From positions 17,604,595 to 17,668,594 of the forward strand of contig JACMZG010001908.1 of NCBI GenBank assembly GCA_018340805.1: 64,000 nt of DNA. Reading direction: 5' to 3'. This DNA is from Microvelia longipes (Eukaryota; Arthropoda; Insecta; Hemiptera; Veliidae). Both the position numbers and the translations under genes were made by a program. The notes beneath the pieces are model-generated. The model had not been told where the DNA came from. It was given only the letters and a program-made list of their open reading frames with translations, and did no database searches. Every line of letters starts with the position of its first letter. The stretch's first letter is position 1. Positions 1 to 15,400 of the stretch are shown here, one piece after another.

Positions 1-333
1 ATCAAAGAAGTCCCAGACTGTCTACAGCATAATGTGCTAATTAACCTAGGAAACATATAATTATCTCAAGTGAGATCCTAAGTCTAAAGAGAGAACATAA
101 AAACAGTAAGATTTGCATAAAAGATGATTAAAAAGTTATTTATAGAAAAAAAGCCAAGAGTAAAAACAGATTTGGATTTTTACAATTTTTATTCTTGTCC
201 TCATGTAAAATTCCAAAATTCAAAATTGTTCTCAGTTTTAGCTATGTTACGGGATTAATTATTAAACAAACATCAATAAAATAAATTTTAAACTAAAAAA
301 TGTTAAGTTATTTAATAAAAAATGTAAATTCAC
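1..333 (-). other. IPO4 intron 15, partial
   Basis: AT-rich non-coding sequence following the exon 15 donor. No exon, promoter or recognisable repeat seen. Confidence 0.7.
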
Positions 334-466
334 CTTATCTAAAGGAACAGCAGCTGGATTACTTAAAATTAATTTTGATAAAGATCCACAAATATTGTCA
401 AGGACTTTGGGATTCTTTTCTACAGATAGGACTCCAGATAGTGCGTTTAATAATTCAGGATAGTTA
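334..466 (-). CDS. IPO4: IPO4 exon 15 (last exon in window)
   Basis: 133 nt. Completes Ser, then NYPELLNALSGVLSVEKNPK and DNICGSLSKLI to VPLDK before donor GTGAAT. About 100 more C-terminal residues are expected beyond base 1; I did not find them in 1-333. Confidence 0.9.
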
Positions 467-3400
467 CTGTATGTAAATATTAAGGAAATTATTTATGAAA
501 TATTAATTTTAAATATAAATTTAAAATTAAATGTAATTATCACCCAGCCATCCATATTACCATCAACCATATTATTACTGTACTCTAATAATAGTAATAA
601 ATGATATTCTAATATAATATTGTGATAAAATAAACAAGTAAAATCTTTAAAAGACTTAAAAAAACTTTAACTCCGAAGAATAAAAAGGATACGATAAAAC
701 TGTTTCCTTGCCATGAAGAGCATACTCTCCCAGGAAGTACACAGAGTTGTTCCTAGCCAACGTGTCGTTATCTTTAGTCATACAGAGTATGTATGGTAGG
801 AACGGGTTCATATGGGTAGATACATAGAGTCCTAGGGGCTGCAAGCACTCTGCCAAGGAGCCCATCAGGTTGGATCTCTTGGTAGAGTCATCCGCACTTT
901 CATCCATCTGAAAGTAATACATAGCATAACCAATATAATTGCAAGAAGGTGATCAATTTTTTTATCATAGAATTAGCATAGGAGCCAATTGAAATTATAC
1001 ATTTATTTCTTTATTTTTACTTAATTTGTAATAAAAAATGGTCGATATTTCATAAATAAATACTTAAATTATTTCAGGATTTTAAATATAGAAACTATAT
1101 TGTGATTTTCACCTTCTCAGTTTCTTTAAAAAATCGTGACAAAGGGGTTTTTCCAATGAAATCGTAACTTTTATGAAAAGAGTTTTAACAGCCAAAAGTT
1201 AATTAAAATAAATCACTTTATGAAAAATTTAAGAAACTAATATACATATCATAACATTGATCACTCTTTCATTATCAATTTCTTATCAGCAACGGTGGCG
1301 CTGCTAAGGTCTTTGAATCACGAATAATGAATGGGCACACTTACTCTATCTTTAAGAAGAGGGATGAAATGTGAGAAATAATTAGAGAACTGCTCGGAGG
1401 TAACTGCTTTTCCTAGACAAGGTATAACATCTAGAGCTGTATCTATCAGACCATCGTCGTATTCTTCTTCTTCCTCCTCTTGCTGACATTCAGTCTATAT
1501 AACACAATACAGAAACAAATATAACAATGACAAACAACAATGTAAACTAATGAGTGTGATAAAATGTGAATTAGTGAAATTATTTAGACATCGAAAGAAT
1601 GTAAACAAGTAAAATTATAAAAATATAGATAATAATTTGCTGTAGACAATTTAAAGCAATTAATCGATAGTTACCTTTTTGAGTAGAATGTCTTTGACAC
1701 AAGCTAGGATATTTTCTTTACTCTGACCATCTATTTTAGGACCAATATCTTGTAGTATTGTTTGAAATCGTTCTAATAGATTCATGACTACCTCTCTATC
1801 ATCGTCTGTGCTTATTATGAGACACGACTTTATTATTAGATTACGAACTACTTGCATATGGTAAGCTGTCAAAAGAGTAACAAATTCACTATTAATATTT
1901 TATAATCTACATAGTAGAGAAAGGCGAGAATACGATAGCCTAAGTAAAAAAATATATTTATTTTAATGAATATACATGCTCAGCGAAAAGTGAATTTATA
2001 ATATCTCGAATACATAGCATGTGCCAATAGTTCTAGAGTATTTCAACCGTGAGGACATCTACCAAGTATAAAGAAAACTTTTTTATACGTAAAGATTGTA
2101 ATGAGTCTTCCAGATATGGATTTGTTTCACTCTAATATGTAATTAAATGTATTTTATATTTAGAGAGATACGGTGTTGCAAAAATAATATGAGCACAAGT
2201 GGAGGTGATACTCAAAAAAACCACACGTCTTTCCGAAGCCAAAAGTAAGAATTTATCTAATAAAATTGAGAAGAGGCAGAGAGATGTCCGAACTATTACA
2301 GGACACATAATACATTTGGACCACCAACAGTGTCCACTCTCGGCTCGCTAAATATAGAATGTCAGGCGGTTTGACTCAGGCTTAAAGCCCTTGACTCGCG
2401 TGTCATGGCTCAGTCTTTGAGCTATAGTCTGTTAGAATACGCCTGCACTTCAAAATTCTCCTACTGACACACTATGATATTTATTTAAAGAATAGTCTTG
2501 TGCTTCCTGCTTGATTTATTATAGATACCTTATTCCAAAAATAAAATATGTGCTTTAGTGGAGAGATGATGTAATAGGATTTACTGTGTATATTGTGATA
2601 TGGTGAATACTAAGACTTTTGGCCCATCACTGAGTGCAGGGACAGTCTTGTCATAGATTCAAAACACAATCTCCTGTACAGAAGAGTTCAGAACTTTATT
2701 TAAGGAGACAAAGGGCTTTGCCTCAAATAACAAAATATTGAACTAAATACAATCACTCGTCTTTCAAGTACACATACTCAGCATCATCTTCATTTTTCAG
2801 TTTTTTATGTAGAGCATATATAGATATTATATATATCAGATCGTAGATATTATGTAACTAATACATACCTGAGATCGTCTATTAATCACTCTGTCGTGAA
2901 CTAAGAGGAAATAAAATATTTCTTAATTACTATTAATCTCAATCTTGTCATGATGTATTTGATGATACACACCATAAATAATCTATCAATGGACCAACCT
3001 TATTAATTCATAAACACTCTAAACAATTTTATTTTATATAAGAAACTCATTGTTTTACAACTATTTTTAACATAAATGTATTTCAGTTAACTCATCAAAA
3101 CGTTTATTGTGTCTATTCATTCTCAAGAACACTAATTATATTATTACATCCGCTCAAAAGGTTGTTATGAATAAATATTTTTATAAAAGAATGTAAAATA
3201 CCATCTCAAAACACTCTGGCAAAGAGCATACCCATGTTAAATAGAATGAAAGAAGTCACTCTCTATTTTCAAACAACAAAATAAAAAAGTTGATATTCAC
3301 TATTAGATACTCTCTGCGAAGGCAGACGTTAAGGCAGGACCACTCGGACTGCTTTTTTGGAAGAAGACACAATAGAACATGCGCAAAGCATTATGTTTGC

Positions 3401-6400
3401 TCACTAATCTGCGTTGACCAATGAAAAAATGCGAAAATTTGGCTCTCAGGACATCTTTAGTCGAGCCCGAGACATAGATTCTTCATTGGCAAACTAACTG
3501 GCATTTATATAAATGTGAGCCACTGTTTCTATTAGACGACCCCATCTGAGATAGTAAAATGAAAAAAGGTGCGACCTACTTTTGTTTACGTGGTGTAAAA
3601 CGACCTGTGTATAAGAGAAAGACTAAAACTCGATGTACCTTGCTGGGGCCCTCATGTGAAGGTTTAAAGATAGTTCTAATACATAATTAAAACTACAAAA
3701 CTAGGTGGATTGCGGTTGCAATCGACGTCGTGTAGCATAGGATGATTGTACTTATATTACTTGTATGCTCCATGTAACGGGAAATCTAGTAAAGTGTATA
3801 TGCACAACCTCTACATAACTCGGTCTGCTATAGAATTAATTGGGAAGATAATTATATCATTCTAACATGAACTCATACAAATAAGTCTCTACAAATTAAA
3901 GAGACTTACTTTGTTTAGACACTATATTGATAAAGTGTTCTCGGTTTTATAATGCATTTCGGAATATCCATTTAAATTATCTCTTATATCCATTGACTTT
4001 TTTTCAACTAAGATCATATTTTTCTCGCAATGTAATAATTGGAAGATATACTCATTTAACACTCACACATACATTATAAATTATCTACAATTTAATATGA
4101 TATCAGATATGCCACTTTATCATAGATTATTAAATAACAACACAACAAATCTTTATGTATATACAATGTCATTCGTTTAAAAAGTATTTTATGTTTGTAT
4201 AGTGGAATGGTACACATAGCATTAGATATATCTGATTATATTGATAATACTATATTTCAGTCTATACTTTTCACATACTAAATATACTATATCTTTTTGA
4301 CGTTTTAGATGGCTTATTACTTAGCTGAATGGATGAAGTAAAGCGAATTCTCAAAACATAATCTTAGCGTAGCTCACGGAATTAGACTCTCGCTACCAGT
4401 CCAAATAATTAGAATAAGGAATAGAGATTTTCATCATTTACGATGTGAGTATTAAAGAATGCAAAGAATAACTCACTCCTCTCTTTTACTTATCCTATAT
4501 ATTATATTGATTAATGAGTGGTGTCTATCGAATGCGTTCAAATAGAAGAAACAAATTATCTGAAAGTCCTAGTGAGGCATTGTGAGACCAAACAGCAATT
4601 ACACATCATTTTATTTAAAGAGCTCAATTATTAACTTACTATATCTCGCTCAATATTTATAGTCACGTTATTTTGATTGAACTACACAATCCAGAATGAT
4701 CTTCTAGTCTTATATTTTCTCTTTACTCTCAGTTATTTGAGTTTCCTAAACATGTGATCTTCCTCTCCATTTTATTCTTCAACAAGAACTACTTTCATCT
4801 ATATTCTAGTTCTTCTGTATTTCATGCAATACTATAGAATAGCTATACTCATGCTCTCATTCCTATCTTCCTTGTTATACTATTCATATCACGAACTCAC
4901 ACAAACTATATGTTTCGAATTTATTTATCACATAAATAAACTGCAAACTATTCATATTCCCTATACATAATGTTTGTCATTTTTCAGTTATATTTTACAA
5001 CTAATAAATAACTAGATATTAAGAATGCTCTGTGATAGTTCTAGAGCAAACTCTGAGAATTATGTGAAGACCTCCTATCGTAGTTGTGATAATAGTAAAA
5101 CATTTAGTGGGAGAGAATATTGAAAATATTATGCGTGAGAAAAATTTTTAGTACTTAAAGAATATCAATGTAATCATTATGCAGTATTTTTCATGTGAAA
5201 AATGCAATAATATAAGTTTCATATACTAAGAACCAATCTCTTTTTTGCACACATGCGAAGTGTGGGAGACTACACATTGTATGTGGCCTATATTCATACT
5301 CTCACCTTAATTTTTCTTCATATTTAAGCTCGTATGGAAATATAGAAACTTATATTCACCAACTCTTCCTTACTTTTCTACTTAGAGTAGGTGATCTCTT
5401 AGAGAGAGTTCGTACAAATATTTCGTTTCCCTCCTAACGAGTGGGAAATACACAACTATGAAAAATTTTCATCGTTTCCCGGTCTTGTGTGATGTTCAAT
5501 GTCACCATAATTCATTCAGCCTACCATATCGTGCATAATACACACCCTACTAATTCTCCTAATATGCGCATATCTGAGTTGGCCACAATAGAACGCACTC
5601 TTGTTGTTTATTCATATTATACTCTACATTATTAATTATGCCTCTCAGTAAGAATATCTCCAATTATTTGGTTCTACTCTTATATCTCTTCAGATTAATT
5701 ATATTCAGTGTATATTTTGAACTCAAATAATGATAACAAGAAGCCTTAACTACGTAATTATTTTTCGGTATAGTAAAAATTCGACAAAATCACATCTTAT
5801 TATAATCAAATAATTATATACGTTTTTATTTTTCCAATAAAATTTAAAAATATAATTTTAAAAAGTTACTAATATATAGAAGATATATAGATTTCTCTAA
5901 GGACATTATTCTGTAAGGCATTCTGAGGTGTCAGAAGTCTCACTTCTTGAACATACTCTGAGAAAAATATTAATTTGTTTTGTTGAGTTTATTTATAAAC
6001 AATTGTGTTTATATCTCACTTCAGGTAATAGCCTGAGGGTTATACTCTTTTATATCAGAATATAAATAGTGTATAATGTTAGTGAATTTTTACGTAACTG
6101 TGTATTTAATACTTATCCTCCATCTATTCAAATTTAAATGTCTACTATGACTAAAAATGGACCATCAATAACAGTCTTTCTTATAGTGAATTATATACAC
6201 TCTATTTTTGTGCTAGATAATTATGAGTTTTAGAGTTTTTACAATTAATATAATTTAATTAGCACAAGCGTTCTAATTATAATATATTAAGCCAATATTG
6301 ACTAATTATTCCTACTTATAATTCATTTATCTCACAAAATCAATACTATAGAGTGTTCTTATGCGTTCTCCAGTGTAGTTTCCTTATTTTTGCTTTACGC

Positions 6401-9400
6401 TGCGAGGTTATACGTAATATAAAATAATATATTATAATACTATGCTCTTTATTCCTAATTAATATATTTCTCACAAAATATTAAACATTTGAGCCCAGAT
6501 ATGCGTCACGACTTACATCTCTTTGTAGACTTGGAACGATTTGTTTTATACCTCTCGCGTTAGTAATCATTCCGTAGAGCTCCCCTTTACAAGCTTGAAA
6601 CATATGCAGATGACGTCACAGACAAGTCTCTCTCTATATCGCTATTTTCACAATTCAGTCCATTTTACAACGACTGAATGGACAGATATTGTAAAGAATC
6701 TTATTTAATTGCCATTAAAAATGCGCGTATAATATTTAGATTTGTACTTACTCCTATACAACTTCGAGCTAAGCTCACGTTGATGTGTATTTGTTACTTA
6801 TCAGAGTTTATTATGTGATATAATTTTAGAATAATAAGTAAACTCTAAATAGTCTTCTTTTGGTGTAGAGTGAATATAATCTGAGCGTGTTTTTTACTCA
6901 ACCATCTAATCTCAGGGTAAAGCACTCTGGTTGATGTACGTACCACGGGTGAGAAAATTAGATTCTATTACACACCTCTGCGTTAATTCATTTATTCTTT
7001 AACTCACCCTCTCTGTAATTCAGAGCGAACTCTGGAAGATTTTTTAGTTAATTTTGCATTTAGGTTCCTCGTAATAGCCTCCAATTCACACAGAATTATT
7101 ATATAAGTACCACTCTCAAGCGAGGTATTCTCGCCTCTCGGGCGGTTTAAACATTATGGTTCCCACGAGCCTAAGACCATACAAGCTCCAAATAACAAAC
7201 ATAAAATGGACGCATTTAGATCAGTAGCAGCACTTACTTTTACACGTATGCAACATGGCTCCAAATGAGTTTATTATCATTCACCTCTCTTGTGCATTAT
7301 ACGATTAGAATAACATAATAAGTGAGATATTATAATATCTATCAAATAAAATTGATCCCAATATAGGGTATTTATAATCTATGTGTTGTTGTGCTAGCTC
7401 AGTTATTGACGTACTTTCTGTCATAATGATACTATATAATAAACTTTCTATTCTGTTAATCTAAGAAAGCGATAAATAATCTCTATATGTCTTATATAAG
7501 AGCACGCTCTTGTGTCATAATAAATTATAACATTTATTATTAATTTTTAAATGTGAAAATTTATATATTCTGTATGAAGAAAATGTCTATTAATCGAGAT
7601 CAATATTACTTTAATTGAATTGGTACAATACACAGTAGGTATATAGAGCTTTACACATATCTAACGGTCAACTCAGAATTGACGAATAGTACACTCAATC
7701 TATATAGCTGTTCTTACTAAGGTGGTGGATTCGATATACTAGTATATTGAAAATGATATACTTTGTTCACGTTTTTGCAGAGAGTGTCTAAATTTGTAAT
7801 ATTAGTGCGAGTACTTATTCTGAAATTACTCTATTAAGAATATAGCGTGTGATCAACGTTTCAATAAGTAAGTCATTGGGCGAAGCTCGAACGCACTCCA
7901 CACATGTCTCGCGGGATTAAGAGTTCTCCTCTCAATATAGAAACTTAGTGATTGAGGAACAAGAAGCGTTCTTTAAATTTAGGCTATCGAGCCTTCTCTC
8001 AAGATAAATATATGTGAAAGAGTAATGAGGTGTCATAGATTGGTGTCGTGACTCGTATATTATACTGGCCAATGTTGAAATATTATTTTTACAGGCAAGA
8101 TCCATAATAATTGTAAAGTTGATATGTGCCCTCTTATGCTCACGTGTAGTTCTCTGCTCAAGCTCAAAATGGAGCATAGCTCGCAGCAGTTCAATACACT
8201 TTTCATCTCATATCCTACTCTCGTCCCAATAACTCGTGAGCGAGTCGAGCAACCAAGCTCATTTATGGCGAGCTCCATCCCATGTTTCCTTAGAGAATAT
8301 ATACTTCCTCAAGATGTTGTTAGAGGGTTGACATACTTTTGCTTAGAGCAATGAAGATAAGCCATTAATCCGAAATTTACATTAGACTTTAGTGAATAAT
8401 ATATTTATAGGAAGTGATAAATCACTCAGTAGTAGAGATAAGAGATAATTCTAATTCTTTATACAATTTTAACCTAAGATACACACATAAAGTATCTCAA
8501 GATGACATACCAATCACCAATCTTCCTTCCTCATATAGTGCAAAAATTATCTAAATAACCCATATTAAACTCTCTATTCATCTTCACGCATTGCTTTGCT
8601 ATATCATATTACAATCTTCACAAACCTAAATCCAGGAACCTTCATACTTCCATCCCCTTCTAGTGCAATTCTGTCTTATACACTACTCCTCACAGCCTAT
8701 GTGATAACTCCGAAAAATTTAAAAAGTTGATATAGTATAGTATATGACTAGAGAAAACATAATAGCAAAAAAAAACGTTCGTTTGTGTGCTCGGTTGAAC
8801 ATAATGCCCTCACACACGACTTTAATCACTTACTATACTTGATATTCTCGATCATTATATAATCTTTCTACAGTCTTAGTATTATGGCTTATGAGAGATT
8901 TGATCACATTTCACTTCAAAAAATTATCTTTGCAGGATTTTCTTCAGAGATGAGTAGAAACTCTTCGCTCTTATAAACAACTTCTATAATAAAATGTAAT
9001 ATTCAGTATTCACAGTCTTAATGGTGTTTGATCATTATTATGGTAACATTCGTTAAATTTATGAATTATATGTATGTTAAATTCCTTTTCTACTCCTCAC
9101 TCTCATTATTATACAGATAAAGAACTAGATCAATACTGTATGAACGCGCACTCAAATAAAGGTAACGCGAAACGATATAATACTCCATATATCTAAAAAT
9201 GCCATTTTGAGTTATTAGAGCCTGAGAGGTTATATCAGAGCTCTTTGCAGCTAATTTTACAATGGTGAGAGATTATAATTAACTTCTGCTCGATTCACCT
9301 CGAATAATTCGATAAGAGGGGGCAAAATCCAGTAATTAACACTTCAAAGTGTAATGTGATAAATGAATATCAAGAGTTCGATAATTATAGATATTGAAAC

Positions 9401-12400
9401 AATAATCTTCACAAAAACATAGAGAAGTGCTATTAACTTGGGATGCTAAAACCCCTCTTATGACCTCTGACGGAGTCAAAGGTCAGTCTTATTAACTGCA
9501 TAGTATAATACGACACATTGCGGAAGTGGCTCAAAAAAGAACCTCCCTCCCTTAAAAAATGCATGCCCTGTCCAAATTTAATTTGAAGCACCTTGAAATA
9601 TATGTGCAACTCAGATTTAGTTGAAGCCTTGGTGTTCAACCCCCTTAAAACTATCATTAAAAATCATGTTTAGCAAAAGACTGAACATTTCTGAAGTTTT
9701 CTAAATTCACTATTACTTTCATTTTGAGACAACCATGTTGGAATTCCTCCATGAATTCCTAATCACTTCTTTCTCTTATGCAAGATTTAATTTTAATTTT
9801 CACACATAACTAAGATGATACCTGAATTATTTGTTTCAGATGTTTGGAGAAGACCTAGAGAGATGTTTCCACCAAGTAGTCTGTATGTATCAAATATTCA
9901 TTTTATAAGGGTTTTACGTGGATAGATAAAATATAAAAAGGGTGCAAAATAAAATATTTTATTGTCTGAAGCAAGTCAAAAAGACATACAGCAATATAAA
10001 TTAGGCAATTTTTATATTCTAAAGAAGAGCCAAGTGATTCCAAAGTGGGGAGAAAAAGCATAGGAAAATTAATAAAATGAAAAAAGATGCGAGGTACCAA
10101 ATTCCCAAATTTCATACTTAATTTTGTTCCATTAGAAAAACTTTTAACATAAGTACCTAATCTGCAGACTCCAACTTATATAACTTTTTGGATCTGCAGG
10201 TACAAAAATGAGGAAATTTGATTGGTCGAGTATTTGATGAAATAATATTATATAATGCTTAACCCTACTTTGGTACAGATAAGCAATATCAATTAATAAG
10301 ATACATTTCCTCTAATGGGTGAGTTTTTTTTTAATAATAATTTATTAACTTTAGAGCTTTTGAACTGTAATAAATTATAATAAATATTAAATTGAAGAAG
10401 ACTTCAGTCCTTTATAAAAAATTTTATTTAACATAAATTTATGAAGAGCATTTGCCTAAGAATCCTGAGCTTTGTCAGTTCTTGAAATTAAAAAAAAATT
10501 AATAAGTTTGAAAATTAATAAAATTTTAAATGTTTTTTTATGTCACGAGTCTATGTAAATAAATGAATTTAAACCTGAGCTTTGTCAGTTCTTGAAATTC
10601 AAAAAAATTAATAAGTTTGAAAATGAATAAAATTTTAAATGTTTTTTTATGTCACGAGTCTAACTAAGTAAATAAATAAATTTAAAATGAAATTAAAAAA
10701 AAGAGGACCAGACAAAGAAAACTGTTGTATACTTCATACAGAACCACATGTGGACAAAAGGAAATTTTAACAAATGCTATATATAAAAGCTGACAAAGAC
10801 AGTGTAAGCAAAAAACAATCTTAGTAGTATTTATAAGAATATTATCTTAAAATCTGAATTTTTCCTTTACCCTCCCCTATTTTGAAATTTTATATAAAAT
10901 TTATTCATTTACTCAGTTAGACTCGTGACATAAAAAAAAACATTTAAAATTTTATTAAATTTCAATTTCAAAAACTGACAAAGCTCAGGATCCCCGGGCA
11001 AAAGCTCTTCATAAATTTATTTTAAATGTTTTTTTTTTTTTTTTTTAAAAAAAGGACTGAAGTCTTTATTAATTTAATAGTTATTATAATAATTTATGAC
11101 AAAAAAATCAACTGACCACAGTTCCTTCTTGGCTCTTAATAGAGGTAATTATGTACTCCATAACAGTGGGTAAGATAGGAGCCATCCTCTCCTTCAGAAC
11201 AGAAGACATGGCAGCAAACAGACCGTAGCAAGCTTTCCTCACATCCGGATCTTCTGTCGTTTCTACCAGTCCCAGACTTATCTTAGTAATTGTATCTGCT
11301 ATAGGTTCAAACGTTTCTATAGTTATGGCTCGTACTAAATTACCTAGGGTATCTGTAAAATACATTTAAAATAAAAGCAAACTAAAGCAATAAATGAAAG
11401 AAATGAATCAGAAGATTTCAACAATATACAAATAAAAGAAAGAAAAGTCTCTCCAGAAATGAAACAATAAGACATAGCATCATTCATCCTATACAGGTCA
11501 TTGTGCAGTCTAGCCAAAATAGAACACAATAAAGAGAAAGTAAAGAAGATAAAAAGATCTGGCATATAAAAAGAAGTTAGCATTGATATAGTAGGTAACA
11601 TTGATTTTACTTTTCTTCAATTATACTGTAGGTATACAAGAAAAGTATTGTGTTAGTAGTAAATACAAGTCCAAAACCTATAGTTAAAATTATCCGTTTT
11701 AGGCGTTTTATGACCACCTGAGGGGTTTCACAAAGTTGTCTATGTCTAGGTGCGTCGGTTATCACAGCAGCTCCCAGTGCATTTGTGCCAGAAAGTTAAA
11801 ACTTAGAACAAAACTCAATCCTTAGGCCTTCAACTTTATTAACCATTAATAATAACTAGGACAAATTTTGAAAATTCATCTCATTATCAATATTAGTTCA
11901 ATTAGTATTGTACAAATTGTAAATGTTTTTTTAAAATAGTTATAAAAATCAGGTACAGGGTACCTCAGAACTCTTCATCTCATCAGAATCTCAATGCTCA
12001 TCCTCCCTGTATCGGACTCGTCCTCTGAATATACAATTCGCAAAATTTATACTGAGGCGTGTCTTTGGACTCACTCCGCTTGTCCTCAGATAATGAATAC
12101 ATTCATTTAATTCTTAGCAGTCACCCATACAGCACTGACCACGATCAATGCTGTTTAACTTTTATGGAATAAAACTTGGTTTAATTATTTAATACTTGTA
12201 CTATACTACTATGTACAAGTATTGGTGTTTTTGAAAGAGTCATAACTTTGGCTGTAGTCATCTGATTTTGATGATTGAACACTCACTTTATAGGACATTT
12301 TATCGTCTTTAAAAAACATTATATTCATGTTTTGCACATGGCCCACAGGGAACCTCTTAATTTAAGAAAACTGAAATTTGTGCGATATTATAAAATTTTG

Positions 12401-15400
12401 AGTGAGCACATTTATATGAAAGGCTCCTCTTTGGATAGGCTGACTATGATTTTCCATCATAATTCAAGGTATATTTTAAGAAAAAATAGGTTTCAAGTAG
12501 TTCAAAATAAGTCACATTTTTTCAGGTCTGGCTCTTGGACTATAAAGATACTTTAACAGAAAGACTGATAACAAATTTTTAGATTTGTAAACTGATAATT
12601 TTTAGAAAGCTTTGGGGTTAGTTTATCAGTTGTCAGCAGTGCTGATTTCATGTAGCTTGTGTATTAATAAATTTTATTGACATTTATTAAAAATTAATGC
12701 GAGATAACCTCTATTTATACACTTATAATATCACTTATAAGTTTAATACTACAGAAGAGACTAATAAGAATAATGCTCTCACTAAACTTCAAAACATCTT
12801 GCAAAAAATTCTTTGAAGATTTAAAAATAATGACTGTTGTAAACATATTTATTTATAAATCCCTGTTGTACATAAAAATGAATGAAAATAAGTTTTTAAC
12901 TATCAGTCATAACTACAAAACTAGATCTCATAAAAATATTAGTGTACCATATCACAGACTTAGTAAGTCAGAGGTCGGATACAAATCTCTAGGAATCAAG
13001 TTGTTCAATCATCTAAGTGTATCAGATAGAAACCTTACTTTTAAAATATTCAAAGAGAAAATTAAAAATATTTTAACAGACAAAGCCTTCTATAGCCTTG
13101 ATGAATACTTCAATGCAAAAATTGAATGAATTATTTTAATATATAACATGTTTTGACTTTTTCTGTTGTTTACGTGTGTAAATTTATTAGAAATAAAGAT
13201 TTATTTATTATTTATTTATTTCAAAAAGAGGTAAGGGAGATTATTGCAGCACGCAGGTTCTAGGGAAAGCACACAAAGCAGCTTCATTTCAGAAATTGTT
13301 GTTTGATGTCCTTCAAACTGCTTCCAACCATTTGTGTAAGAGTAATTTAGGCCCGTATTCAAAGACATCTTCCTAACATTTCTTAAGGAACAAGGAGAAT
13401 GTTAGCAAAATGTAAGGAGAATGTTAGTAAAATGTCTTTGAATACGGGCCTTAGTTTAGATGCTTAGCAGATAATATTAGTAAAATCAGACATCATTCTT
13501 CGTTTTGGATAGCATCCTTCTCACGTTCACTCTTCTTAATAAAGAATGTAAGAATAAAGGATGCAATGCAGTTCAAAAATTAGATTGCAATACAATCTTT
13601 ATAAATTTATTACCAGGAACAAGTGTCAAATAACTGTACCAAGAAGGAAACAGCAAAAACTGCTAAATAGCCCTTTTTCTATGGAAATTAAATTAAAAAT
13701 TTTCTAGTCAAGAAAGAAACCTATATATACTATTAGTGAATTAATAGTTTAGTTCTGTGACACATAACTTAAGATGTGTTTACTTTATATTTGTAAATAA
13801 ATATTATTATTAGTAATGTATAAGCTACATTAATAAATACACCAAATCTAGTATGATTCTAATAAAACGTTACTCACATTATGGATAATGAGTTTCAGCT
13901 TTTTAGTTTAAAATGACTGTCACACACTTATTGAGAACTCAACATAAAATTTGATAATTTTTTTTAAATAATAGATATCGTCTCCTCACCTATAGCTTCT
14001 ACTTGAAGATTGCCATTTTCAGCAGTTATGGGCTGAGTGATGTATGGATTTACAACCATGTTCATTATGGTCTCAAAATATGGTACAATCCCTTCTTTGA
14101 CACAAGTAGCTGAAACAATCAACAATCATTTATAGGTGTGATTAAGTCTTTTAAAAGAAGTCTAAAACTAAACAAGAGACACTGTTTAATTTGAACAGAA
14201 GATATTTAATAGACACGCACAGGAGTTACAGAAAGCAACATAAGGGCTTCTATAAGGTTGCAAGAACAAGTTTATATTACAAAAACTGTTTCCAATTGAC
14301 TTGGTTCTATTCCAAGCAAAATTTGAAAGGGTAAGAATCAAGAATTACAGTGGATGCACTGTCACTGCATTTACAACTAATGAAATTTATTGAGCAGGTT
14401 GAGTCATGAGAAAGACCATGCGTGTTGTTCTTAAGTCAGAAGAAAGACCATGCGTGTTGTTCTTAAGTCAGAATTTTAACCTTGTAGACAACAAAGAATA
14501 CATAAATAAAGAAAAAAGACCCTGGGATTTATTATTGTGGACAAGTAAAGGTTAGTTCCGGAACAAGTAAAAAGGAGTGCCAGTATGTAATATGGTAGTT
14601 TCACCATGATAACTACGAGGACGCACTCCTGTTGTTTTTTTAATAACTACTCCTAGCACAACACTGATTTATCTAATAAAATTATCTATATAAAATAATG
14701 ACCCATATTTAGTAGATACCCGTGTCTTTAAAATGGTAATAAAAAACAAGAAGATTTCATAATGATAACTTAGAAAAGTGGAAAGAATGTTATAGTAAGA
14801 AGGGTTAGTTTCAGAGCTGCTGCTAGATGCCAGCACCTTAAAGAGACATCTTCTCCCGAGTTCAACCATACCTTCTCTCACATACCTCTGACGTTCTATA
14901 CCTATTATAGTCTTTCTTAAGTAGGTATCAACAACTAAGTATGCACTTTGGAACCATATCTGCATGGAGCATCCTTAAGCTATACAGAAATTAAGATTCT
15001 TTATAAATGTTCACACTATCTTCTAATCTTGAATATCTGTCTAATTTTGAATATTAACTTTTTAACACTTATAACTACTCTCAAAAGAGGGAAACAAAAA
15101 CATAATGTGTTAGGGGACTGAATCTTCTGATTTTCATAAGGAGGTCGAGATAAAATAATTACCTGTAGTTCCAATAGCTTCAATGGCTAAAAGCCTCAGA
15201 TGATTTTTATAAGGAGGTCGGGATAAAATAATTACCTGTAGTTCCAATAGCTTCAATGGCTAAAAGCCTCAGATGATTTTCATAAGGAGGTCGAGATAAA
15301 ATAATTAATTTGCTAATCAAGTGACTCAGTATACTCTCAATGCTTCCCTCTATGTTCTCTAATAGCTTCTCTAGGGGGAAAAATATCCTGTCAGCTGTAT

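Noticed and set aside
2758..2905. Minus-strand frame ending LKNEDDAEYVYLKDE-stop with AATAAA 60 bp later, and a well-formed mini-exon (acceptor ctcttag, donor GTATGT) upstream at ~2873-2904
   Set aside because: No match to importin-4 and no convincing acceptor for the last piece. It lies in the anomalous block, so it was not called.
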